From the NCBI GenBank assembly GCA_021464525.1, contig JADRCO010000005.1, positions 33,711 through 97,710 of the forward strand: 64,000 bases of DNA. Reading direction: 5' to 3'. This document shows, in pieces, positions 12,840-25,419 of this stretch. Under the pieces are notes generated by a model, which was not told where the DNA came from, did not search any database, and worked only from the letters and a program-made list of their open reading frames with translations. Origin of the DNA: Rhizophagus sp. LPA8_4_AMF (lineage: Eukaryota > Glomeromycota > Glomeromycetes > Glomerales > Glomeraceae). How positions within the stretch are numbered: position 1 is the stretch's first letter; each line of letters opens with the position of its first letter. A program made the translations under genes and the position numbers.

Positions 12840-14610
12840 AGTTACCTGGATTTAGATTGTGTGTGTCCAGCAAGAACCTTTCACAGATCTTCAGTATTGT
12901 CAAGTGTATACTTTTTCAACAATTCAAGCTGAGACCGTTCAAGTTTGGGTTTGGGCTTAATTTCCGAGCTGGTGATCTCCCATTCTTCGTTAGAGAACAA
13001 TTTTTTGGTAGTTGCATCCGCATCATTAATTATAAAAGAATGCAAATACGACTCATGATGTGAATTCCTACTAAACTCGTATATAACTTGTTCCACTTTA
13101 CGTTCACTCTTTAATGTTCAAATGTAATGTGGGCCCATGTTCAAATTGCTTCACGATAAGATTTCATATCAGCATCAGAAAGTGGAATGCTGCCAGTTGA
13201 CTCCTCTTGCTCAATATCGGTGTAAATACTGCTGAAGGAGGCTTCAGAACTATCACATACTGCATCAAGAAACAAACTTTTTTTCCAATTTTGTTTAGAA
13301 ACATTAGTTAATAATACATAAATTAATAGACATGCTTTTTTACCATTTAAGCAAGTTAGTTGTAGAATATACTTACGGGTTGGAGTGCTTGACCTATCAC
13401 ACTTTGGGCTATTTATACTGCTAGTACCTCCTCTACTAGATGATGACGGGCTAATGAAGGATCATCATCCTTATCCTCCACGTTCTTGCTGGTGGTTTTG
13501 GACTGTAATACAAGAAAATTTTTTGAGAGAAATTCGCTCCTTTATCATGGGGTTGCATTCTATACACACTTTAACTGAGCCATACGATTTTTATCCTGTA
13601 AATATAATAAACAGTCATTAAAAATGCTACATAAATTCAAGGCGACACAAAACTTCATCATCATACCGACTTTTTTGAAAGAGATAACTGTTTATTCCGC
13701 TTTTGTCGGGTAGGCATGATATGTTGATATTTCCAATCTGAATATAAATGCCGCCTAACGAATGGTAAACGTTGCGAAATGTTCCAAAGTCATCATAATA
13801 GAGATTAATATATAATTTGTATACTGGAAGATTTGTTGCCGGTTCTTTAAATGCAGCGAATTCAGAAGGATGTCAGTAGAAATTGTCATCGGACTAAATA
13901 CAAAAGAAAGATTTAGTTTCTATCAGAAAATCACCATCTCATAACTTCCTGGCAAAAAAATTATGCATTTGTTTTGATTCGTTTTTCAGGAAAGCTGAAC
14001 ACTAGATGAAGAGGAAAAAAATATCAATTTATTGTGAATGCGGGAATAAATGTGACCAAATACTTACGCAATTTCGTTTCCGTGACTCTTATTGCTGGCT
14101 GAAATACAATTCTTTTCCTCTCTCAGATGAGTATTTAATGAAGTTTCGTACCTGTACTGTATAAATCAAACCATATAATTAATAGAAGGAAAGTATCAGA
14201 GAGTTAATGTTAAAACTTTGAATTCATCTCTTCAATTTCTTCGTTTTGTACCAATATAATAAGCTCAGTCAATCGCTCTTTTCCATCCTTTTGTCAATTG
14301 AGTAATAAATAAACGAAAATAAATTAGTTAATAAAGCATCAAAAAATACTATGCCTTAACAATTGATATTACGACGAGGAAACCCAGAGTGGCGCGTGGG
14401 CATCCTGTTTAGTATTGACCTGACTCAAAGCCAAGTTATGTATCAACGAATTATGCCCTTCTGCACGCAAAAATTACTATGACAACCTAATAAATTTGCT
14501 TTCGAGTTCTCCTTTGTTAAAAGGTTGTATTTTTTGTTCAATCGCTTCTAAACTCTTGTACTGGTAGTTATAGACTTTAATAGGGCTAGAAGGAATCGAC
14601 ATTTTATTAA
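12840..14610 (-). pseudogene. Mosaic of transposon-type coding fragments
   Basis: Several minus-strand pieces look protein-like but cannot be joined into one frame. They are: an ATG frame from 14603 beginning MSIPSSPIKVYNYQYKSLEA; about 14225-14300 (KDGKERLTELIILVQNEEIE); about 13730-13885 (NLPVYKLYINLYYDDFGTFR, then NVYHSLGGIYIQIGN), which resembles a large-transposon transposase family common in Rhizophagus (inference from memory of family style); a Ser-rich exon near 13385-13470; an acidic piece near 13170-13265; and 12881-13096 (NEEWEITSSEIKPKPKLERS). Stops separate the pieces. Best treated as a transposon graveyard with possible nested insertions. Confidence 0.4.
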
Positions 14611-15349
14611 GAGCGTAGTGAATTAGGACCAGCTATCAACAACATATGATGAGAAAAAAATTATCATTCAAATCATTTTTTTTCGCGTCAGGTTACACGT
14701 TAGTAACGTTACACATTTCACGTTCCATAACTTTTATAAGGCGAATTTTTGATCGGGATTTAACTTGATCAGTGATCCACTACACTTTTATCTTTAAACT
14801 TTTAACCTTTATATTAAATCATGATATTCATATCGGAGATTTAAATACATTCTATTAAAGATTCCACACAACTTAAATAATATAGACTAATATTCTTCAC
14901 AAGTACAATAAGTATTATGATCTTCTATATTGTACCATCATCATTGTTCTTATTCTCATTTTATGATTTTTCTTTCATTAAAAGTTCTAGTAGGAAATAG
15001 ATTTTAATTCAATTTCAGACTAAAAAAAGTTATATATTACTCCTTCTAATATAAACATGTTAATGTGATAAAGCACAAATACAATCAAAACTTACTGCTC
15101 CTAAGTACAATTCAGTCTCAAATTCATAAAGATTGTCTTCTATATAGGGATTGGAATCGATTCTAAAAAAATTGAAACTAAATAGTAAAATCGATTCTCA
15201 AAAATAGATTCTTAACAATTTTTTACATATAGACCATTTGGCTCTAAAACAATTTCCAATGTGCCCTAAGCGCTGCCGTCTATTAAAAAAATCTTAAAAG
15301 GTTTGATAATCAATTCCGATACCTACTTCTACAATAATTCAAGTACTAA

Positions 15350-16320
15350 ATAGCTATTTTTTTTTTAAAGTTCCTATTGTTATATCTTTTTCATAATCCG
15401 ATGCTGACACCTGTTCATCACAATCAAGACCTACAGCATTACCTTTAGCTTCTGTTTGTGGCAAATCGGAGCAATTTATATCTTTTTCAGACTCGTCGTG
15501 ACCATTGGACTTTAAGAAACAGTAATTAGAAAGATAACATAGCAAGCAAAACGATAATCAATCAAACCTTTATTGTGGACTTACCGATGATGGATGGAGA
15601 TTTGGAAGAGTGGTATAAGAGATTTCCTCTGCAGGCCATGGATGATTATCATCCACGTTTTTTCCTTCGTTTTGGCCTGTTTACACATCAAAAGATAGGA
15701 AATTTTTTGAAAGAAATTCGCGTAGACAGATCCTTATCATATTCTATACACACTTTCTTAACTGAGCCACCCGATTTTTTATCCTGTAGATATAATAAGA
15801 GCCATTAAAAAATGCCCACATAAAATGAGACATTTTAATACCAAAAAAACTTTACTAGCCTTTTTTCGAAATTGATTTCCGCTTTGGTTTGTAGACTAAA
15901 GTTTGTCTCTCATCATCTCCGCTAGTAGCTTTGATCTATAATCCCAAAAGGTTTATTTTCGTCTATATAACAAATTTAGGAAAGATCTTTAATCTCAAAT
16001 TACACATACTTACAGGCTTTTTCTTTTTTCCCTTTTTGATTGGTATTGTTTATTCTGTATTAATCTCCTCGATAGGTGTTACACATCAGCATCGATGATC
16101 GATCTTCTATTCCATCATCCTCTGCTTTGCTCAGATCATCAGATTCCGTGAAACAAATTGAAATTTTCTTTTCCTATATTCAGATTTATAGGACGATTTC
16201 CGCTTCAAAGCTATCATTTCATGATAAAAAAAGGTTAAGCACATAATTAAAACACCATATAGATGAGTTTAAATGTTTACCGGGTTTTATAGTCTCACGA
16301 GTGGTGTTGGAAAGTGCCTC
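15350..16320 (-). pseudogene. Second, diverged copy of the 13.1-13.7 kb fragment set
   Basis: Minus-strand exon-like pieces: 15354-15530 (after a TTAAAG acceptor; acidic, SNGHDESEKDINCSDLPQTE), about 15720-15795 (DKKSGGSVKKVCIEYDKDLS), about 15860-15945 (IKATSGDDERQTLVYKPKRK) and about 16090-16180 (SDDLSKAEDDGIEDRSSMLM). The stretch around 15690-15815 is clearly similar at DNA level to 13505-13640 (shared GAAATTCGC, ATTCTATACACACTTT and ACTGAGCCA blocks), so the two loci derive from one ancestor. No intact frame and no recognised domain. Confidence 0.4.
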
Positions 16321-18029
16321 GTTGAAATCGTAATGCAAGTTGAGCATTTGATGAATTAAGATTAAGCTTCGGCATTCGTACCAGATGCTCTTTTTAACGT
16401 TTTCATAACAGTAGAACTATTGATCCAGAAGACCTTTACTTTGAACGATTTCGAACCCTTTTATATGTAAAAGTTGGTTGCTTTGATTAATTCAGACGCA
16501 TCTGAATGAAAAAGGTACACCCGGAAGACGCATCTCCCAGGAATTCAGATTCATCCTAATACTTTCAGCAACTAATAATGGAACTATAACAAAGCGCTTT
16601 TCTAGACTCATCCAGAAAAATTCGGACGTATCCCAGCTTTTGCTATAGATCCCAAATAAAACGAATAAAACAATAAACAAAAAAGTTTTCAAACCTAAAA
16701 TGTATCCAAAAATTGTGACGCCAACTGTGTAATAACTGTGTTACTGATTTATTGTTTCTAGTCGAGGATGGCGAGAAAGTTGCTCCAGACAAATCTACAA
16801 CAAGTGCTCATCTTATTTTTCACCAAAGTTATTCGCGTATACCATACTCCACTGCAGAAATTTCACATTTTCTACATTTTCTGTTCTTTTAAAGTAAGCG
16901 ATCCAATGACGTGTGAAGTGAGAAAACCGCAGATTGATCTGATTAATTAGTTAATCAGGTACACAACTGATTATTGGCCAAAATAATCATGTGCCAGTTG
17001 TGCCACGATGTAATATACGTCTAAATTTTTCAGATCATGGTTAAAAAATATGGGCAGATAAACTTCTTTATGTATTATGGATTTCGATTGATAAACATTT
17101 CATTTATGCCTCTACTACTATACCTTTATCTGATAACTTAAGGAATAGGCCAATTTAAAACTGTGTTCTCGTTCCTAATATCTTATTAAGTGGGATTCCC
17201 AGATTTTTAATATTATCAAAAATCAAATAATATTAATGCCTTGAGCCATTGGCCATCGATCCATCACTTGTTTTTTTTCGTATATAGGCAACTGTAGCAG
17301 AGATAGATTTCAAAGTCACATGATTCTGATCGTTAACACATTTCCGATAAATTTTTGAGATTTCAATCACTACTATTACTAACTACAAGACTCTCACCCC
17401 CACACTCTTTCTCTGTATTTAAGAGAGTTACAACATATTTTTCAATTAACAAAATCCTTTGCGATAATATCAAAACGAAACAACCAATATTAAGAAAAAA
17501 TTAATGTAAATCTGGGAAAGAAATATTTTTATTGAAAAATAGTAAAAAATAGTAAAAAATGCAGTTAATAAACTATTATATAAATATTCCATATTTATTT
17601 AATTTCTCAATCTATATAATTCAGAGTGCTTCTCGATGAAAATTTGAATTATAGTAAAATTTGTTGATGTCAACGCTATATCCAATACAAAATTTTTCGT
17701 AGCAATGATTTCCTTTAATAATAAATTTGTTAACAAAGAGAATTGGTAGTGATTTTTTATAACTCTTTTTACATAAACGATTTGGGTAAACGAATTTTCG
17801 AATAATGATTGAGATTTTCCCGTAGTAGTTCGTCGTTTTCACAGCCTTTTTTTTAATTTAACGAATCGTGATTTCACAATTCCTTTAAGCAACAATCCCA
17901 TTGATCCCCACAAAATGCAATTTCGAAAATGGATAATAAATAAAAAAAAAAAAAATAGTAAAATCAAACAAAAAATATATAGATAGAGTTTTATTTTTAT
18001 ATAAACCTCAAGTCATCATCAAATATTAG
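16321..18029. other. Intergenic, no supported gene
   Basis: Open frames at 16492-16692 (minus), 16768-16950 (plus) and 17621-17842 (minus) have no recognisable domain. Around 16764 a TTTCTAG acceptor followed by DGEKVAPDKSTTSAHLIF in another plus frame could be a lone eroded exon. A pyrimidine tract (CTCACCCCCACACTC) lies at about 17393. Confidence 0.35.
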
Positions 18030-18470
18030 ACCAAAATTACTCTACTATTTCATCATCATCAATAATCTGGTTATAGGTTTGATTTTTACTTGGAACGGGA
18101 GTAGAAAAATAACTGAGACCTTAACCTACAACTCCACCTTCAGCGTAAAATACAAATTCTCATAAAATTAAATGATATAATAAAAAAATTCGATTATAAT
18201 TTATCAATTCTAAATCTATTGTCGATGATGGATTATCAAAGAACAACTTCAAAAAAAAATCAAGGGTTAATAAAATTACACTTTCCAACTTGAAACCTTG
18301 ACTGTATGTGGATGATCAGTATTAAATTTTTTATTATTAAATTCAAATTTATCCTTTGATGTACAGAAGGCACTATACTTTTCTTGGATTAGCAAAAAAA
18401 TAATAATTATGTGTAATAAATTATTAAACATAAGTGGTGTTACCTTAATTAATTCTCCTTTTAACTAAAA
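18030..18470 (-). pseudogene. Possible eroded gene, unknown product
   Basis: Three minus-strand exon-like pieces lie in order: 18444-18464 (LKGELIK, with TTTTAG before and GTAACA after), about 18285-18382 (AFCTSKDKFEFNNKKFNTDH, then PHTVKVSSWK before GTGTAA), and about 18035-18145 (GLSYFSTPVPSKNQTYNQII, ending DDDEIVE and TAA), the last preceded by an in-frame stop. The amino-acid composition is protein-like, but phases do not join cleanly and no domain is recognised. Confidence 0.3.
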
Positions 18471-20946
18471 TAAATTATGCATAAAAAAAAAAAATGATTT
18501 TATCAAGAGATTCATATTATTATAATCTCCATCGATCAAATAAGAGTTAAATATTATAAAGTTTGTGAATTAATTGAAAATGATGATCATAAAATAGGAG
18601 TTAACCGCCAAAATCCGGTTCAAAATTATCATTATTAAGTAAAATTATAATGCGATATTAATTCGATCTAATAAATTATCATCAATAAAGTTCAAATTAT
18701 TTTCACTTCTGAAAAGAAAAAGTAAATTCGACCATTCGGATGAAAGTATAACTTTACATTATTATCCTTTTTACTTTATCATATTAAATAAAATCATTTA
18801 ATGCGTAGAAAAAAAGGGATATCAAATATGATAAATGTAAAAATAATTAAAAATAATTAGGGAATTATAATGAAATACAGAAAATGATGTAAGATACATC
18901 TGCTGAACATACACGTGAACATTCGATCGGAATATTTAATTTCCATTACGTATCTAATTCTGTGAAGGTTATGACTTAAAGAAATGTTTATTATATAATC
19001 AGAATTTTATGTTTTATTCCTGATTTAGGAAAACAATAATCAGTAATTATTATATTATATAATTGCATTTCTGAAATTTCTAGATGTGAAAATCATATCC
19101 TATTATCGGCAACAGTAAGTAGAATATCAAAATTTAAAAATTTCCAATTGTTTAAAAAAAATATTTAGTAAATTAGTTACATGATTCTCGATGAGATGAC
19201 AAATTAATAATAAATTTTAATTTACGTTAAAATACTGTATGTTAAAAATTAAAATATCAGATATGTTAAAATACGTTAAAATATGCTGAAATCTCTAAAA
19301 AAATATATATATATTTCGAATTCATTTTAACTATACTGTAAATTAAAAAAAATATATTAACTAATCCGAGAAGTATTTTATCAAAATTTATTCTAATTTG
19401 ATATTTACAATATAATGAACTCCATATTCTGTATTTGATATTTCTTATTATAGCGAAAAATCCTGCAATAAGTTATTACCATGACATCCACGTGTGGTTG
19501 AAAAATGAGAATTATGTTAACGCTTTGCCAAAGTTAGACATCTTGAATAAATCAAGTACCGTAATACATATGTCTGGTAACTTTTATGTACAATTATATT
19601 ATAATAGTATTATTATACCAAATTAGGTCGATGTCCCATAGGATATACGCTGATCCGGATAAATTTTTTACCCGGAAGGACATACTAATTAACACAACGA
19701 ACAATGAACAAAAAAAGTTATCCTGAAAATTTAACGTTTCAAAATCTGCTTATTAATTTGATTTGTACTATAATTCTAAACTATATTTAGTTAATTTTTA
19801 TCCATTCTTCATCTATTAAGTCGATGAAATCTTGTCTTGATTAGTTAATCATTCTAATCCACTTCCCACTCGGAATAAAAGCCTTTTTTGGAAGAATTTA
19901 AATAGGTGAAGTGAATACTAATCTAAATGTTGTCGATCATATTTAAATAATAACCAGTTTAAGTAAGTGTTACGGAGACTTAAAGTTAATATTATGTAAT
20001 AACCGGAATAATTCTTTTTAATTTTTTTTTTTTAAAGGAAAAGAAAAAAATGCACTAATTAATGCTCAATTAATTTTTTTTTTTTAATATTAGAAAGATT
20101 TCTCTTAACGATTAAAATTTTCTTTCGAATTAGAAATTTTTTAGTTACATTTGATAATTTATTTTACAGACCAATAATTTTCTTTTTTAAAAAAAAAACT
20201 TAAAAAATCAGATGATGATTTTGACATTGTTATTATAAAAAAAAAAATTTTAATCATAATAAAAGTGTACAGAATTATTTAATTAATAAAATTTTATTAT
20301 AATTTACAATGATCATTATACAAGTTGCATATTATGATACAAGGAGTTCTTTTAATAATAGTAATGTTGCATTATAAAAAAAAAAAAAAAGAAATTCCCC
20401 CCAATCCCTCTCAATCCAGTAACTCACTAATTAAAAGTATTCGGTAAAAAAATTACGCATTTCATGTTGATCAAAAAGAAGATCAGGGAGAAAAAAAATA
20501 AAGTACAAAGTTACAAAGTACAAACATCTCGATTGATAATTGGAATTTTACTTTGTACTTTACATTATTATTCCTTTCAATAAAGATGAATTTGATTATT
20601 GTGAATAAATTATTTGTTTATTTATTTATTTACTTTTTTTTAAAAAAAGGTTTAATATAGATATATAAAAAACAGTTCAAATCATGAAATATTTTTCAAA
20701 TTCTTTCTAATTAATGCAAGGGAAAAAATGAGGCATAAGAATTTTATTATAATTAATGTTAAGAAAACAAAGTTTTAAACTTAATGATTTAATTAAAAAA
20801 TGAATGTTATGCCAAATTAAATTATTCGCATTTCGGAAATCAAAATGGGTGGAGCAAAATTTAATTGCATAATAAATTTTTATCGTAGATCAAATTTAGC
20901 GTGAAACAAATTAATTAAAAAAAAAAAAAGGATACTTTTTCGAAAG
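18471..20946. other. AT-rich intergenic stretch
   Basis: About 2.5 kb with many A or T runs (for example near 20020, 20070, 20370). The frame at 19435-19626 has no motif. Nothing else supported. Confidence 0.45.
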
Positions 20947-21165
20947 ATATAAATAATCTCAAGATTTTATCATCTCATACACTCATCCTCGTCTTCGAAA
21001 AAAAAAAAAACAAATAAAAACCAAAAACCAAAAATATATATTCGATATATATAATATATTAGAGCTGTGCTCTCACAATCCTTTATATTATCAGATTATT
21101 ATTAGATTCCTCTATTCAAATTTCATAAACATTATCTTTCTTTTTAATCAAACAATCAAGCAACC
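20947..21165 (+). promoter_or_regulatory. Promoter and leader of the secreted-protein gene
   Basis: A TATA-like GATATAAATA lies at about 20947 and a second AT box (TATATATAATATATT) at about 21046. Pyrimidine-rich CTCATACACTCATCCTCGTC follows the first, as is common near fungal transcription starts. The leader ends AAGCAACCATGAAG, a good start context with A at -3 relative to the ATG. Which TATA is used cannot be told from sequence. Confidence 0.4.
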
Positions 21166-22026
21166 ATGAAGTTATCATTAGTTCTCCCAATTTGTTTGTC
21201 ATTTGCTATTATTTCTCAAGCTGCTCCTATGAATTTTGACAAAAGACGTTTTGGTCAAGAACATACTCCTGAAGCTGACGCTACTTACCAAGAAGTAAAG
21301 GATTTAGCTCAGGGTTCTGATAAAGAAGCACAAGCTGGTAATTTATCCGGTGCCATGGTAAGGGCTCTCTTAGCAAAGGCTCCAGCTTGCGACCAACAAG
21401 ATAGAGCAGATGAAGTAATTGACCTTGGTAGAGAATTTGGAGGTAAAAAAGAGGAGGAATTTATTAAAGTCGCCCAGACATATCGTCAACTAGAACGAAA
21501 TACTCCTAAAGATGGCCAACCATCTGAACTTTGTAAAAAACCTCCAAAGAATAAAGAACTTGAAGGATTAACTCAAGCTCAAGACCCAACCGGTAAAAAA
21601 GAAGATAACCCTAAAGAAGAAGATAACCCTAAAGAAGTAGATAACCCTAAAGAACCTAAAGAAGAACCTAAAGAAGACCCAGAAGAAGACCCAGAAGACG
21701 ACCCTAAAAAAGAAGACCCTAAAAAAGTAGACCCAGAAGAAGACCCAGAAGAAGACCCTAAAAAAGTAGACCCAGAAGATGAAAATGTCGCAGAAACAGA
21801 TCCCGTTGGGGGAGTTAAAATGCCAAAGATCGAACAAGAAGGTGATGATTTCATTGTTAATGGAAATGGATTTAATGGTAATTTGGATGCTGCACATAGC
21901 CGTCAATGTGACATTCAAAAAAATCTTTGCTTCAACAAATTCAATAGTGGTGATAAAAGCTTCAGTGGTGATGATTGTGAAGTACAAGTCACTGCTTGCA
22001 AAGAAGGTCCTCCAGTATTTGCATAA
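21166..22026 (+). CDS. Secreted protein with Kex2-type site and acidic K/E/D/P repeats
   Basis: Single-exon 286-aa frame. Residues 1-19 form a classic signal peptide ending SQA|A. A dibasic DKRR at 25-28 is a probable Kex2 processing site. A helical segment follows (about 30-120) with two cysteines (PACDQQ, ELCKK). Residues about 143-205 are a low-complexity run of KEDNP, KEEP, EDPEED and KKVDP units. The C-terminus holds a small domain (DDFIVNGNGFNGNLDAAHSR, then QCDIQKNLC...DDC...TAC) resembling a four-cysteine module seen at the ends of secreted fungal proteins. The protein is probably exported to the wall or the plant interface; an effector or wall-associated role is inference. It stands alone, with about 4 kb of gene-poor DNA upstream. 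Confidence 0.85.
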   Translation: MKLSLVLPICLSFAIISQAAPMNFDKRRFGQEHTPEADATYQEVKDLAQGSDKEAQAGNLSGAMVRALLAKAPACDQQDRADEVIDLGREFGGKKEEEFIKVAQTYRQLERNTPKDGQPSELCKKPPKNKELEGLTQAQDPTGKKEDNPKEEDNPKEVDNPKEPKEEPKEDPEEDPEDDPKKEDPKKVDPEEDPEEDPKKVDPEDENVAETDPVGGVKMPKIEQEGDDFIVNGNGFNGNLDAAHSRQCDIQKNLCFNKFNSGDKSFSGDDCEVQVTACKEGPPVFA

Positions 22027-23132
22027 TATATAAATATATATGTAACAAAAAAATGAATAGACAAAATAATTAATTATAGAATAATTAATTATTACTGTAT
22101 GAATTTTTATTTTCTTATCTTTTTAAATTTAAATATATAGTATATATTTAAAAATGCGAAAATAGTGAAATACCTATTTTTTTACAGACATCTGTATTAG
22201 AATTAGTTTTTTTTTATAATAAAATAAATGGCGTGGGTTTAATAGAATTGAAATGAAATTCGCTTTTTTTTTATTGTAATTCTGAAAATTAATATAAATA
22301 TTTCTCGTAAATTATCGTAAAAAAAAATACATAATATTACTCCAAAGTTTACTAACTCTTAAATACATCGAAATATCGAATAGTCAACAAATATGCACGA
22401 GTATCTGCTGTCATAATTACGTTATATCGTACGTTTGTTTATATTTATTAAAGAACAATGTGTTGCGTAATCTTATAACACGATAACACGGGATAGTCAG
22501 ATAGTCATGTGAATTTCGATTTGCATGACAATGTTGATTTATCTTATAAATGATTTACGGTATATATAAATGTTACAGTAATATAACCCGGTTAACTTTT
22601 TGAATTTCGGACATTTTTAGTGCAGGATTACATTTGGAAGGATTTCAACGTAATAAAATATTTTAAAAAACGCGTATTGACCCTTGATTGAGTAATAATA
22701 ATTATGTATTTGCATTAACAAATTTGTTGAAAATCTGCTTCAGATTTATTTATATTACATTTTACTTTAGTAAAGATGATGATAAAAAATCTTTAACAAA
22801 AATGATAAGGACTTAATTATTGAATTTATCGGAATTTATAATTTTAAAGTATCCTTGCATGAAGGAGACTTATTTATTTTTTGTTACAAAAGTAAATAAT
22901 AAAAATAAATGATTTATTTTTATCGTTTTAGGTTACATTACTTTATTTTTATGATTCTATATGAAATGAATTATTTAATTTATAAACTACGAATTTTGCT
23001 GTTTATAGATATACTGTATATCTCATTTTCGAATAAATAATTAATAATTTTCAATCCTCCTATCATTACATCTAGAAAATAAGTATGAACGAAACTTGAC
23101 GAAGAAATTGGTCCGTTGATAAAAATTTTCAT
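22027..23132. other. Intergenic between secreted protein and kinase remnant
   Basis: AT-rich; ATAATTAATTATTACTG-type sequence follows the stop codon. No gene seen. Confidence 0.4.
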
Positions 23133-25419
23133 TTATTGATGGTATGATGATATATCCGGTCGCGTATATGCATCAAGTGATGCTATAATCAGTGGTCAAA
23201 ATTGAATGTGCGGAATGTGCGCTCCGCACATGACCTTAGAATTCGCTCACAAATTGTAGAATTTGGGTGTTTGGGTTTTTTAATAGTAGCGCACATTATA
23301 ATTCATTATTTAATTTATCCGGTTATATGGTGCGCACATAACTTATAAAAATCCACATATAATCAAAAGATATCATTTGTGCAGTGCGCACATAAATTTC
23401 CTTTTGAATTTTGGACCACTAGCTATAATATTTGTATCGTAAAGTTGTTTAACTTCTAAACACAGATCAATGAATTTATCTTTTTCACATCGATCTGCTG
23501 TTTTCCAGATAATTTTCAGCCAATACATTTAGTATCATTCCAACTTCAATATCTTTATCTTTTGCTATTAATCTCAAGACAGTCTTAAGAAGTATAAAAC
23601 AATATGGTGGAAACTTCCGATGTGAAACATTATACAACCGATTAAATAAATCATTTGCACTAAATTGTGATTGAAAATTTCTTTACGTTCAAATTTGCTA
23701 ATTAACGTTATCAATTTTTCATTAGGAGGATTTGTATCCCAACCAAGTCTACATTCCCAATCTATTTTATATTGATTTTTTATGAAATCTTTTACTAGTT
23801 TATCTATATCTCGATTCAATTGTAACATTTGTTGATTAACAAGTTTTTGTATGATATCAAAAGTAGTACCTTTATCATGTTTCTTAATTATTTTTTGAAT
23901 TAAATTATTAATAAATGAATTATTTATATTGTTAACTGCCAATTCAAATGAGTTCGTTGATGAAATAACTGACAGATGATTTTTAGGTTCCATTGTATTT
24001 AAAGAAACAGTTTCATAAGTTTGTAAACATGAACTACTTTTAGGTCCAATCATATTTGATATATTATCTATCAATAAATCGTGATTCATATCTGAAATTT
24101 CTTTACTGCGAATATCCATTGTTACATTCTCTTTGTTAGGTTCAATAAATGTATCATCTCGTTTAAAAGAAATTGTTTGAAGTTTTGAAACAACTTCTCG
24201 TATATTTGGACGTTCATTAGGTTCATCTTTCCAACATTCTAATTAAAAATAATTAATTTAAAATTATTTTGAAATAAAAATATTTACAAAAATATATGTC
24301 AACTTACTTGTATACAAGTAACTATAATCAATAGGTGTACCATCAATAATTTTTTCTCTATCACCTTTTTGTATAGCTATCATTAAACTTGTATCATATT
24401 TTACACCTTCATCATAAAATGGTCGACGTCCACTTGAAATCTGCCACATAATAACTCCAATACTATATATATCAGATTTTTTATTTAATACATAATTTTC
24501 AATTTGATCATTAATATTATAATAATTATATTGATTATTGAAACATTTTGGATCAATATAAGGTATTACACCAAATATTTCTGATGTGATACTTGATGAT
24601 GTTTCAGCAATTTTTCTTGATAAACCAAAGTCTGCCAACTTTATCTTTTTATGATGTATTAATATATTTCCAGCATGCTATATTTTAAATCAAAAAATAA
24701 TACGATCATTAATCTAAATTTTTTATAATATATATACATATATATATATATTCACAATTTAAAAAATATATTACCAGATCACGATGAATAATATCACTTT
24801 CATGCAAACATAATATAGCATTTGACAATTGCAATGCCAATTCAAGTTTATCATCCCATCCAAGATCATTAAAACGTTCCTTTAAATAAGTTCTTAATGT
24901 ACCACTATTAACATATTCTAAGACCAAAATATAATCGCTCGTATGATCTGAAAGGAAAAAAAAAAACAAAATTTTAAATATTAAAAATCGAATTTATAAT
25001 AAAAAATACAATACATTGATACTTTTATTCTTACCGGTTTTTTGACTTTGTAATTCCACAAAATTTTATAATGTTTTCATGAAAATTAACATCTATATGT
25101 AATTTTAACTATGATATAGAAAAACATACAATGATAAATAAAAGAATAGACATTAACTTTTTAAAAATAATTGTAAATTTTATACCTCATTAACAACTTC
25201 CTTAAGAGTCGATGCTTGATTATTAAAAGATTTTAAAGCCAAAACATTATCCGTTCCTTTCCATTTAGCACGATAAATGAACCCATTTCCTATTCGATCT
25301 ATAATTTTGAAGTCAGAATATTCATAACATTTTATATAATTATCGGAGATTGATTTTTCTAACCAATTAATGTAATAACTTGAATCTTCACTGTCAGTAT
25401 TGTCAGTAAAATTTTGCAT
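23133..25419 (-). pseudogene. TKL-type protein kinase, probably inactivated
   Basis: Exons 25186-25419, 25035-25108, 24775-24947, 24308-24677 and 23574-24238 give a Rhizophagus-style kinase: Gly-loop IGNGFIYRAKWKG, lysine in VLALKSF, HRDLHAGN, LADFGLSRK, VIPYIDPK and SDIYSIGVIMW. Catalytic residues are intact. Exon 2 ends in phase 2 while exon 3 needs phase 1; an AAAAAA run (about 25038-25043) one base shorter would restore GITKSKT|DHTSDYILVLEY. After the kinase comes a tail (LVNQQMLQLNRDIDKLVKDF) ending at TGA 23574. Downstream, two other minus frames (LRLIAKDKDIEVGMILNVLA, then WLKIIWKTADRCEKDKFIDL) read on as if frameshifted, and the last is split by the MITE at 23190-23421 before a stop at 23133-23135. 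The homopolymer change may be an assembly error; the tail damage looks real. Confidence 0.7.
23190..23421. mobile_element. hAT-type MITE with 8-bp target duplication
   Basis: A 232-bp element is flanked by the direct repeat GCTATAAT (23182-23189 and 23422-23429). Its ends are CAGTGGTCAAAATT and, inverted, TAGTGGTCCAAAATT. An 8-bp duplication plus CAGTGG-type termini fit the hAT superfamily. The interior has repeated GTGCGCAC/TGTGCGGA-type palindromes and no transposase. Removing the element and one GCTATAAT copy leaves an uninterrupted minus-strand frame across the site. Confidence 0.8.

Noticed and set aside
12347-12855. Overlapping plus frames of 111 and 89 codons
   Set aside because: AT-driven hydrophobic composition, no start context or domain.
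21568-21987. Long minus-strand open frames opposite the secreted protein
   Set aside because: They mirror the repetitive GAA/CCT-rich coding strand; composition (FFRVFFWVFF) is an artefact of the repeat.
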